Of a DNA stretch of 64,000 nucleotides, positions 54,724 through 64,000 are shown one piece after another; within the stretch, counting starts at the first letter, position 1, and the number at the start of each line of letters is the position of its first letter. The DNA is from Micractinium sp. NFX-FRZ. Taxonomy: Eukaryota > Chlorophyta > Trebouxiophyceae > Chlorellales > Chlorellaceae. The stretch is from contig JAPTJF010000308.1 of the NCBI GenBank assembly GCA_029339195.1, positions 1 through 64,000 on the forward strand. Direction: 5' to 3'. A program made the position numbers and the translations under genes. Below the pieces are notes generated by a model, which searched no databases, was not told the origin of the DNA, and saw only the letters and a program-made list of their open reading frames with translations.

Positions 54724-57700
54724 ATGCAGCGCTGCCAGGCCCTCAGGACCTCCTCCGCCAGCGGCCGCACCGCCTCCGGGCGCCGGCAGCTGCGCGTTGC
54801 CTGCGTGGCCGCTCCCCCTACCCCCTCTCGCACGCCCGCCAGCACCGGCTCGGTGAGCGAGCCCAGCATGCCGCCGCGAGTCCCGCCGCTGCCCCACTCC
54901 CACCAACCCTGCGGGCGCTCGATCATAGCACCTAACGGGCCTGTACAATCCGTGGGAGCGCGCTCGGCGCCATAGCCGGCACTGACAGCGGTGCCGCTGT
55001 CGCTGCCTGCCGCCGCCAGTCCGCCGCCAGTCTGCTCTGGGCAGCCTGCCGCAGCGCCCCGGTGCCTCACCCCCCCGCTCCCCAAATCTGAACCTGCCGC
55101 AGGTCAAGCGTGCCATGACCATGACTGAGAAGATCCTGGCCAAGCACAGCGACAAGCCTGTGGTGATGCCGGGCGACAACGTGTGGACCAACGTGGACAA
55201 GCTGCTCACCCACGACGTGTGCGGCCCCGGCACCTTTGGCATCTTCCAGAAGGAGTTTGGCATGGATGCTCAGGTGGGGAGGGCGAGTGGGAGCACCAGG
55301 GAGGGTGGGGGAGGGAGGGGAGGGACGAACGGAAGTAGTGGGCAGTGCGCTGGGGTCGGGAGGAGAAGGCGAGGAGGGAAGCAGGCGGCAGGCTGCAGAC
55401 CGCCGGCGCTGAGTGGTGCGGCTGGTGGTGGTGGGGACAGCTACAGGAGTATGTGTGATACCGTTTTTTTCTGGCAGGCGGCTGGAGCTGATGGCGGTCT
55501 GGATCGCCGCTACACAACCTCACAATCCAGTTGCTGTCGCAGACTGCGCCCCGCTGCCCTGCTGGCCCTCTACCGTGGCTGCCCTCTTTCCACACACACA
55601 CCACCAAGCTTCACCACGGTACCCACCCTCAAATATTGCTCCATCTGCCCCCCGCGCACCAGGTGTGGGACAATGAGCGCGTGGTGATCATCCCCGACCA
55701 CTACATCTTCACATCCGACCCACGTGCCAACCGCAACGTAGACATCCTGCGCGAGGTGCGGCGCCCCGCCTGCCCGCCTGCCCGCCTGCCTGCTAGCGGC
55801 CTGCCTGCTAGCGGCCTGCCTGCGCGCGCTGGCTTCCCGGGGGCTGTCTGGAGGAGGCCTCTGTGCTGCTGCCGCGCCCCCCCCCCGCCCACACACACCT
55901 GCCCGCCCTCTCTCTCCCACACCCCTCTCCCACATCGCGCCTCCAGGTGGCGGACAAGTACAACATCAAGTACTTTTACGATATCAAGGACCGCGGCGAC
56001 TTCCGCGCCAACCCCGACTACAAGGGGGTGTGCCACGTGGCGCTGGCGCAGGAGGGGCACTGCAAGCCAGGTGCGTGAAGCAGAGGGTGGGGTGAGGGGG
56101 CGGGTGCGTCGCGATGGGAAGCGCAGGAGGGATGCCCCCTGGGGGCACTGCAGCCGGGTGGTTTTGCTGGGAGAAGTGGAAGCAGGGGATGGGAGAAGTG
56201 AAGCAGCGCAACTGCCCTGGTACCTCTGAACGCGCTCCTGGCCTACGCCCTTCCGCAGCCCGTCCTGCCCCCCACCCTCCCCCACCCCTTCTTGGCCTCC
56301 ACCCCTTCCCCCTCGCCCCCCGCCTGCAGGCGAGGTGCTGTTTGGCACCGACTCCCACACCTGCAACGCCGGCGCGTTTGGCCAGTTTGCCACGGGCGTG
56401 GGCAACACGGACGCCGGCTTCATCCTGGGCACCGGCAAGCTGCTGATCAAGGTGCCGCCCACCATGCGGTTTGCCATGGACGGCAAGATGCCCAGCTACC
56501 TGCAGGCCAAGGACCTCATCCTGCACATCATCGGGGAGATCAGCGTGGCGGGTGAGGGCGGGCGCTGCTGCTGCTGTGCATCTTGCTGCTCTTGTGTTGT
56601 GGGTGGTGAGGAGGGGTTTGAGGGCGGGGCCAAGGGCTTCCGCAAGCCCGGAAGCCATCGGCGCGACCGGCGTGGCGGGCCAAACACTCGAGAGTTGTTG
56701 GAGTCATGAAGAAAGAGTAGGTAGGGGTGCGGCTTCGTCCCGCACGCGCCTGCACGCTTCCCTGGGGAGTGCAGAGCCCCAGACAAGCATGGACGCCCCA
56801 CCCACCCGCCCACCCACCTCACTTCTTCCCTCCTTCCTTTCCTCCTTGCCTGTCCTTCCTCCCCCCAAATTGCAGGCGCCACGTACCGGTCGATGGAGTT
56901 TGTTGGCGACGCCATCAGCCAGATGAACATGGAGGAGCGCATGACGGTGTGCAACATGGTGGTGGAGGCGGGCGGCAAGAACGGCGTGTGCCCCGCTGAC
57001 CAGACCACCTTTGACTACGTGGAGGCGCGCACCTCGGAGCCCTACGAGGCCGTCTACTCGGACGAGGCCTCCAGCTTCTTTGCGGGTGAGTGTGGCAGGC
57101 AGCAGCCTTGTGGTGTGTGGGCGGGTGGGTGTGAGGCTGGGGTGGTGTGCAGGGTAAGAGGGGTCATCCAGAGGGTGGCACAGAGGTGGGGGCAGCAGCT
57201 GTTGGCTGCAGCTGGAGGCGTGCTGGGGGCGACCCTTTGGTGTCTGGGAGGTGCTGATGTGTTGGGCCAGCAACCTCCTGCACCTTCCTTCCCCACCAGC
57301 TCACCCGTGCCCCCCCTCCCCTCTTCCTGGCCTGACGTGACCAAGGTGGAGCCTTCACAGCCTGTCAACCCCACAGGCGCCTGATACCTCACAGTTCTCT
57401 TCTTCCTGCTTGATTGGCTCCCACCGCAGACTACCGGTTTGACGTGAGCAAGTTGGAGCCGACGGTGGCGGCCCCCCACTCGCCCGACAACCGCAAGCTT
57501 GCGCGCGAATGCCACGACGTCAAGATTGACCGCGTCTACATCGGCTCGTGCACGGGCGGCAAGACGGAGGACTTCATGACCGCCGCCAAGCTGCTGCACG
57601 GCGCGGGGCGGCAGGTCAAGGTGCCCACCTACCTCGTGCCCGCCACGCAAAAGGTGGGCGGGGCGGTGGGGGGCATACAGGGGTTTGGTGGAGTGTTGAG

Positions 57701-58603
57701 GGGGGAATGGTGGGGGCGGGGTTGAGCAGCCTGCCCGGAGCAGCCCTGAGGGCTCTGCTGCCAGCAGCTGGCCCACTTTGTGTGGTGTACAGCTGCATGC
57801 TGACCTGGCATGACTGGCTGGGCTTCTTGCGCGCTCCGAAGCGACAGCACGGCCCAACACTGCTGCCCAGACCGCCTGCACCTTGCGCTCCTCCATGCCC
57901 CTCTCACCCCTCCCCTGCCTGCGCGCTCCCCCTCCCCGCCCGCCCAGGTGTGGGGCGACGTGTACACGCTGCCCGTGCCCGGCTGCGACGGCAAGACGGC
58001 TGCCGAGATTTTCGAGGCGGCGGGCTGCGTCACCCCCGCCGCCCCTAGCTGCGCGGCCTGCCTGGGCGGCCCTCGCGACACCTTTGCACGCATGAACGAG
58101 CCCGAGGTCTGCGTCTCCACCACCAACCGGTGAGCATGCAGGGGGCAGAGGGCACTGCTGGGAAGTGTTTGTAAGGGAAGGGTAGGATGTGCCGGCGTGA
58201 ACGAGCCCCAGGTCTGCGCGTCCAACACCAACTGGTGGGCTAACAACAGAAAAGGAGGGAGGGTCACCTGGGTGACATGGGGTGCGGGCGGGGGAGGCAG
58301 GTTGGGGCCGCCCACATTGCACAGCCGTGCGGTCGCGTCTGGCTGTCGTGCAGGCAGGATGTGGCGAACTGGCTCGCAGCCTGGCGCTGACACAGCTCCT
58401 CCCTTGTCCAAGCGCACCACTCATTAGACCCGCCGAACCCGCCCTCACCCGCCCTCCCCTGCCCCCCCCCCCCCGCCCCCTGCAGCAACTTCCCTGGCCG
58501 CATGGGCCACAAGGAGGGTCAGATCTACCTGGCCTCCCCCTACACCGCAGCCGCCTCCGCCCTCGCCGGCCACGTCTGCGACCCGCGCGAGTACATGGCA
58601 TGA
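54724..58603 (+). CDS. LEUC: 3-isopropylmalate dehydratase large subunit, plastid
   Basis: This aconitase-family enzyme isomerises 2- to 3-isopropylmalate in leucine synthesis, together with a small subunit encoded elsewhere. Nine exons (54724-54852, 55103-55273, 55663-55755, 55947-56070, 56330-56551, 56876-57085, 57430-57653, 57948-58129, 58486-58603) give 490 residues. The start has a GCCACC context and leads into a transit-like peptide ([19 protein letters not shown]). Core motifs: [54 protein letters not shown], and the 4Fe-4S ligands in [12 protein letters not shown] (Cys ~357) and SCAACLGG (Cys ~426 and ~429). It ends in [20 protein letters not shown]. Intron 8 contains a decayed copy of the end of exon 8, including its donor. 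Confidence 0.95.
55786..55815 (+). repeat. 15-base perfect tandem duplication in a LeuC intron
   Basis: CTGCCTGCTAGCGGC occurs twice head to tail, just inside the third intron. Confidence 0.85.
58191..58240 (+). repeat. Decayed copy of LeuC exon 8 end and donor within intron 8
   Basis: Bases 58191-58240 match 58086-58135 at about 41 of 50 positions, displaced by 105. The exon encodes [13 protein letters not shown] and the copy [19 protein letters not shown] becomes GTGGGC at the donor. Confidence 0.92.
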
Positions 58604-58937
58604 GCTCACGGCTACAGAGGTCACACCACAATCATTTGATGGAGCGCATCTTGTGACGACTGGGACGGGCCTGGGTGCTGCAGTGCCGCTGCCCCTCTTC
58701 CGTGACCGCCACTTGCATTGCATTGACCCCTCCCCCCTGCTCGCCGTCCCGGCGGGCAGCCTTGCCGGGGTGGGCCTGCCAGCCCAAGCGGAGACACACT
58801 GCTGGGCTGGCCTGCGCCTGCCCTGGGGTGTACTACCCACCACCACCACCGCCACCGCCACAGTCCTCCCCCAGGGCGCTAGCACATATCCTCTCTCCCG
58901 CTTGCTGTTGCTGCCGCTGCCCTCCTACCCCGGTGCG

Positions 58938-58942
58938 TTACA
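58938..58942 (-). terminator. TGTAA polyadenylation signal (DUF3067 gene)
   Basis: The minus-strand TGTAA (plus TTACA) lies about 470 bases past the DUF3067 stop. Confidence 0.5.
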
Positions 58943-59025
58943 CAAAACACACCCGCTGCAAACGCTCGCTGGCGCCCTCCATCGGGCACCCCCTCTGAAG
59001 TGTAGTACAAACAACCACAACCACA

Positions 59026-59030
59026 TGTAA
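59026..59030 (+). terminator. TGTAA polyadenylation signal (LeuC)
   Basis: TGTAA lies about 420 bases past the LeuC stop. Confidence 0.6.
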
Positions 59031-59408
59031 CTTGGTCAGTTCAGAAGTGGGGCCGCAAGGCGTAGGGTAGGGTGGGGTGCGTGGCTGGGTGGTGGCTGGG
59101 TGGGCGGGAGCTCTGCTGGTCGAATGGAGCAGCAGAGGAGCCGCGGGCAAGTGGGGGCACAAGCGGATGGGGCCAGGCTTGCTGACTGGGGGAGCTGTGC
59201 TGGGCAAGTGGGGCTGAAATCAGAGGCGGCACCCTGAATGGCAAGGCGCGCATTGCTGGGCACAAGGTGGGGATTGAGGGAGACGGACGGAAAGATCAGA
59301 TGGGCTGACAGAGGCAGGGAAAGATTGCCTGGCTGAGGTGTGAAGCATTGGAAGTAGGCGCAGCTGCTTGGCTGGCTTGTGCCTGGGCTGGGCTGGCAGC
59401 GGGCGACC

Positions 59409-61081
59409 CTAGAACGTGTTCCACTCGGCCCCACGCCCCCCTCTGCTGTCCAAGTCGACGTCAAGCGGGATGGAGATGGCGCGCGCGTTGCCGCCCCCGG
59501 TGTAGCCTGCGCAGGGCAGGCAGGGCAGGGCAGGCAGGGTGGGCAGGGTGGGCCGGTGAAACACTTGTCACCTCAATGGCTGCACCAAAAGACTGCTGTT
59601 GTGCAGGGGCGCTGGGAGGCCCAGGGCTGAAGCCCTGCCAGCAGCAGTTGAGCGCCTGAAAAGAGGCTCAGCAGACGGTGCATGCCTGGGCCAGCTGCTG
59701 GCGGCAGGTGGCAATGGCACCGACATGAGCACTCTCTCCCCGCCACACCACCCTGCCACCTCACCAGCCCACCCTTGCCCGCCCAGCCCCGCCCCCGCAC
59801 CGGGTCCCCGCTTGTTGGCCGTCTTGATGCCCACCCGCACCCGCTCCTGCACCTCCCACAGGTTCAAGTAGTCGGCCACCGCCTGCAGCTGGAGCTCGTA
59901 CTCCTCCTCGGTCAGCGGGAAGCTCTGCGAGGCAGGGGGGCAGGTGAAGCGTTTTGTTTGCTGCAAAGCATGACCACAGCGTGTGGCAGATAGGTCGAAC
60001 CGAGGTAGTCGGCTGCCGCTGGCAGCTGCATCGTGTGCCCTCCCGCTTCCAACTAGCGGGGCACATTCTAAGGACGTCCCAGGCTGCCGCCCCACAAACA
60101 AACAAACTCAATCTTCTGGTCGCACGCCTCCCCCGCCTCACCTTTTGCTCCAGGAAGCGCCACATCACCTGCAGCGCAGCCACAGCGTGCCAGGGCACCA
60201 ATCAATCACACATACTGACCAACCCCATATCCCGCCCAGCAGGCTGCAGTGCTGGCGGGAGTGCCAATGACGTGCCTTGCTGCGGCGCAGGTCGCCCCTT
60301 GCTGGCAAGGCGGGGCGCAAGCAGTCTTCGAGGTGACGGCAGGCCCGCTGCTGTGAAACCACGCTCCCCAACCTGTTCCTGCATGCCCCCTCCCGCCCCA
60401 ACCCCCGCCTCACGTGCAGGTACACCCGCCGCCCGCGCTTCTGTATGCGCACGTCGTAGCTGACCCCCCACTTGTCCATCACAAGCTCACGCAGCTCCTC
60501 CCCGGTGATGGGGGCCACCGGGGACAGCAGGCGGTTCAGCCGGTCTGCGTCGTCACGGCTGCTCAGGGCCTCCGGCTCTGCAGGGTCTGCACGCAAGCAA
60601 GCGGGCGCGCGGGCAGGCGCACCAAGAGGCAGGGATAAAAGGGTTGCGTGGCCTCCCTTGCTCTGGTGATGCTGAGGTGTGGTTATAATTTCTTCTGCTG
60701 GACCATGTCTCCTGCTATCTGCACTGGGCTTTGCAGGCTGTGCACTTTGCATGCAGGCGAGCGGGCAAGCCCCTGCGGCAGGCCGAAAGACCATCGGTGT
60801 GCCTCCGCCAGCACCAAACACACATCCCCAGCTGCCCTCTCCGCCGCTGCATGGCCAAGTTGCCACTGACCTGCATCATCGCTGCTGGCGGCGGCGCAGC
60901 GCAGGAGTGGGCGCCGGCAGAGCGCGCGTGCCCTGCGTGCGCCTTTGGCCGCCGCCGCCGCCGCCGCTTGCGCCGAGGGGCTAGGCCTCTGACAGCGCCG
61001 CGCCGCTGCTGGCCACGTTGATACTGGCGATAATCCTCTTGCTGTTGCTGGCTGCCGGTTGCAGCGGGCGCTTGCCGACAT
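59409..61081 (-). CDS. DUF3067 family protein, probably plastid
   Basis: This is a conserved protein of cyanobacteria and plastids with no firmly assigned function. Five exons (61081-60871, 60586-60414, 60168-60142, 59924-59801, 59506-59409) give 210 residues. About 70 N-terminal Ala/Arg/Ser/Pro residues (MSASARCNRQPATARG onward) look like a chloroplast transit peptide. The domain shows ITGEELRELVMDKWGVSYDV, RIQKRGRRVYLH, VMWRFLEQK, SFPLTEEEYELQLQAVADYL and VRVGI. The C-terminal GGGNARAISIPLDV is also typical of the family as I remember it. Exon 3 is a 27-base microexon encoding VMWRFLEQK. An in-frame ATG at 61207 is an alternative start. It is divergent from APC4 across 223 bases. Confidence 0.8.
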
Positions 61082-61304
61082 GGAGGGCCAAGGGAAGGTG
61101 TAGGACGTCTGGCAGCCGCGTGCAACACCCCAAACGAGTTCTGATGACCACCAAGACCCAGCTGCAGGAGTCAATTGCTCAGCGGATGAGCCAAAGTCAA
61201 GTTTCATCGGCCATTGCCTCGCTGGCAATTGTGTCGTTCAATGCTGGGGCGCTCGATAGGTATCTGATCACCCTGTTTCAATTGACATGAGCTGAATCCG
61301 AGAC
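61082..61304. promoter_or_regulatory. Divergent upstream region DUF3067 / APC4
   Basis: These 223 bases lie between divergent start codons. They are more AT-rich than their surroundings, but no element is identified. Confidence 0.45.
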
Positions 61305-64000
61305 ATGAGCGCCTTCACACAGTTGCTTGACAGGGGCATTGCGGCAGATGGAGCGATCGCGGCGTGGTGCCCCACAATGGACCTGCTGGCCCTGGCCACA
61401 GCCGAAGGCCAGCTCCATGTCCATCGCTTGAACTGGCAGCGGTTGTGGTGGACCTCCCCCGATGCGCCCATCACCGGTGAGCAGCTGCCGGCTTCTGGGC
61501 TGCAGAATCAAGTGCCAACCGATCAATGACGATAGTGTGGACCGAAAGGTTGCAGCGCGAGCAGGGTGTCCGCTCACCTCTCGACTGCCGCCAGCCGCCG
61601 CTGCCTGCCGCCTGTTGCCATCGCTTGCCCTCCACTCCCGCCCACCCCTGGTGAACCTCCCTCTTTCCGCAGCACTGGAGTGGCGGCCTGATGGCAAGCA
61701 GCTGGCAGTGGGGATGGAGGACGGCACGGTGATGCTGCTGAACACAGAGGATGGGGAGGTGCAGCACAAGTGCCAGCTGCTGCCAGACGCTCTCGTGGCC
61801 ATCAGCTGGACAGAGGCAGCGCCAGCAGCAGCACCGGCACAGGGGCAGTCTTCCAGGGCCGGCGGCCTAGCCGGCAGCATGTGCGGCGCAGGTGGTGCAG
61901 GGGCTGCCGCCACCGCTGCCTCACAGCTGGCAGAGGACCGCACGCGGCGCATGTTTGCGCCACCGCCGCCGCCCGTGCCGCCGGCAGCAGCGGGTCTGGC
62001 CGTGGGTTACTCCACCTGCGGACGGCGGCCCACCCAGGCCTGGCCCGCGGAGCCGCCTCGGCTGGCGGTGCTGGCCTGTGCATCGTCAGCCGGCGAGCTG
62101 GTGCTGTGCACCTCGGGCCTGTTCCCACTGGCCCGCCTGCCCCTCCCCACCCTGCTGGGCAGCCCCTCCGTCTCTGTCCTGCGCCTCGCCACCGCCCCCA
62201 GCCTGCAGCAGCTGACCGTGTGCTGGCATGGCAGCAGTGACGTCAACGGCGGCAGCGGGGGGCTGCGCCTCAGCGCACTCAGCATGCGGCACATCGGCTC
62301 CCACGCCGTGCAGCTGCACCGCCTGGCGCTGGCGGCCACCCACGTCAACTCCCTGCTCCTGGGCTGCTCCCAGAGCTTCCAGGCGGCGTGCAAGGAGTGG
62401 CAGGGCGGCATGCAGGAGTTTGGGGAGAGCCGTGGGCGGCTGGTGAGGCGGGGGGCTGCGTGCCATGCCATGCCATGCCGGCTGCCGGGGGCTGGGCCTG
62501 GCTGTGCTGCCCTGGTGATGCCGAGACACCACATGCCAGCCGGAATGTGCTGTCCTAGTTGCACCACACGCCAGGCTGCTTGAGCAGGCTTCAGGCGTGG
62601 AGGCAGCTGCCGCCCCCCCACCCCCACCCCACCCTCCACCCAGTTATTCCTGGCCCCCGACTTCGCAAGCGACTACCCCCCTCCCTGCCTCTGCCTGCCC
62701 CCACGCCGGCAGGTGAGCCTGATGAGCGACTATGGAGCTGCAGGGGAGCCCGCCGACGAGCTGCAGCGGCTGCTGGCCACCGGTGCCGTGGGCGGCGCGC
62801 TGCAGCAGTACATCACCGTCACGCTAGGTACTGCCGCCGGCGCTGACCTGGCTGTGCCTTGCCATTTTGACTCAACTCATCTTGATTTTGACTGTGCTGG
62901 GCGACACCGAGGCATGCACTCCCGCACAACGCCCGCCAGCCGAGCTGCCTTGCCTGGTAGTGCCTGGTTTCCGCCGCCCTGCGATCCACCCAAGCACCCC
63001 ACACTAACCCGCTCGTTCGCCTTGCCTCTCTGCCCGCCTGCCTGCAGGCGAGCCCGGCCTCAAGAAACTTGCGCGAGCGGTGGACGCCGCTGTGTGCGCT
63101 GTGCACAACCTGCTGACCGACCATGTGCAGCCGCAGCTGGAGCAGGTGGCCTTCAGGCTGGGGGAGCTGAGGGGGCTGGCGCTGTGCCTGCCGTGGCGAC
63201 GCATCACGGGGCTGCAGCCCGACCAGGCAAGCTGGGGCGGGCGGGGCGCCGCTGCGCTGCTTGGATGCATTGAAGTGGGAGGGGGAAGCTGCTTGCGGAT
63301 AATGGACAGTGCCCTGCAGTGCCGCCTCTTGTCAAGCTGTGGCACGCACTCCTTGGTTATGCATGCATGCACAGCGGGCCCAGCGTGGCGGCATGCCAGC
63401 TGGCCGTGCCTCGTCTGTCTGCGGTGAGGGCAAGCCGCCCACATTCCCCACCCAGGGCACCCACCGCCTGCCTGGAACATCCCTTGCCTTTGGTTCTGTC
63501 TGGGCCGCAGGTGGGCGCTGCTGAGCAGCTGGCGCTGCGGCTGGTGATGACGGCTGAGGCGGTGCGGCGGCGGGTGGTGCAAGCGGGCGCCCACTACCGC
63601 ACCTTCTTCTCATGGCTTCTCATCGTGATGCGCCGGTGAGGGCTGGCTGGACGCCGGGGCTGGCTGCCTGCTGGTACGAAAGGACGGCTTCAGGGAGGCG
63701 CCGAGTTCAGGCTGGCGGGCGGGGTGCCCCGCCTGTGTGCTTGGCCAGCCGGCACCTCTACCGACCGACTGGCCGCTGGACTTGGCATGTCGCGCTGCTC
63801 CCCGCAGACCCTCGCTGCTGAGTACTTGCCGATTATTACTACTGGGCTCACTCTCTTGACACCACCTCCTCCCTGCGCCTGCCTGACCCCCCACCCCCTA
63901 CCCGGCTCCCCCGCCCATTCGCACCCACCCATTCAGGATGCAAGAGGATGCTGCGGACGCGCTGACGGGGTACCCCCGCAGCCACCTGGACGCCGTGTCC
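61305..64000 (+). CDS. APC4: Anaphase-promoting complex subunit 4 (3' end beyond window)
   Basis: This is a scaffold subunit of the APC/C ubiquit ligase, which drives mitotic exit. Exons visible are 61305-61476, 61673-62442, 62713-62827, 63048-63226, 63511-63635 and 63937 to the window edge, all in frame (about 475 residues so far). The N-terminus has the APC4 WD40-like start: IAAWCPTMDLLALATAEGQL, HVHRLNWQRLW, then ALEWRPDGKQLAVGMEDGTV and LLNTEDGEVQHKC. The middle matches the APC4 long domain (YITVTLGEPGLKKLARAVD, HVQPQLEQVAFRLGELRGLA, HYRTFFSWLLIVMRR). The intron after exon 4 has a GC donor (CAG|GCAAGC at 63227) and contains a decayed copy of the following exon start. Confidence 0.9.
63227..63232 (+). 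other. GC-type splice donor (APC4)
   Basis: The exon ends CAG at 63226 and the intron starts GCAAGC. Phase is kept with the exon at 63511. Confidence 0.8.
63373..63420 (+). repeat. Decayed copy of APC4 exon 5 acceptor and start within the preceding intron
   Basis: Translated, the copy reads SGPSVAACQLAVPRL, against SGPQVGAAEQLALRL across the true acceptor (63499-63546). The displacement is 126, with a small gap. Confidence 0.7.

Larger units (their letters stand above)
58604..59408. other. Convergent region LeuC / DUF3067 with overlapping 3' UTRs
   Basis: The 805 bases between convergent stops contain no gene. The TGTAA signals of the two genes lie past each other (58938 on minus, 59026 on plus), so the transcripts should overlap by about 100 bases. 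Confidence 0.6.

Noticed and set aside
1..64000. tRNA or rRNA genes, CRISPR arrays, prokaryotic operons, phage
   Set aside because: None was seen. Short repeats are intronic or microsatellite, genes are intron-rich, and no cloverleaf or rRNA core sequence was recognised.

Overview
The window is nuclear DNA from a eukaryote, most likely a chlorellacean (trebouxiophyte) green alga. The evidence is very high GC with C/T-rich introns, dense intron-exon structure with GT-AG and some GC-AG junctions, CAG/Gln tracts, and the green-algal poly(A) signal TGTAA downstream of many genes. Products include plastid proteins (SecY, isopropylmalate isomerase, a DUF3067 protein), plant-type PRMT10, plant-type SRT1, a plant-type TOM7 and a selenocysteine glutathione peroxidase. 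The species cannot be named from the sequence alone. All exon models were read by hand. Every complete model keeps an open frame across all junctions except two: the glutathione peroxidase, which needs UGA read as Sec, and the LRR gene, which needs one base removed from a G8 run.

Layout. 168-1294 (+): 3' end of a peroxisomal ABCD transporter. 2014-10018 (-): 20-exon SMARCAD1/Fun30/CHR19 chromatin remodeler. 10489-13896 (+): plastid SecY. 14573-16536 (+): selenoprotein glutathione peroxidase, with a SECIS-like hairpin at 16656-16703. 18103-20478 (+): Gln-rich protein of unknown function. 22139-25596 (-): PRMT10. 25904-27593 (+): SYP5/syntaxin-8 type Qc-SNARE. 27996-29727 (-): MYND + CS domain protein. 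30380-33929 (-): SRT1 (SIRT6/7-type) deacylase. 34170-34714 (+): TOM7. 35179-39869 (-): CPSF73 nuclease. 40218-51066 (+): 26-exon P4-ATPase flippase. 51843-54274 (+): F-box/LRR protein with a frameshift. 54724-58603 (+): LeuC. 59409-61081 (-): DUF3067 plastid protein. 61305 to beyond 64000 (+): APC4.

Organisation. Genes are compact and often divergent from short shared upstream regions (25597-25903, 33930-34169, 39870-40217, 61082-61304) or convergent with overlapping 3' ends (SNARE/MYND-CS, LeuC/DUF3067). There is no operon logic; this is an ordinary housekeeping neighbourhood.

Most unusual observations. (1) Many introns carry decayed copies ('echoes') of the edge of an adjacent exon, usually displaced 60-160 bases into the intron and often still recognisable in translation. 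They occur in at least seven genes. (2) A roughly 200-base element is shared by an intron of the remodeler and an intron of the peroxidase; read on the minus strand both copies run from GT to CAG, as an introner-like unit would. (3) The peroxidase active-site codon is UGA, with a matching 3' UTR hairpin, and the same gene has three GC-AG introns.
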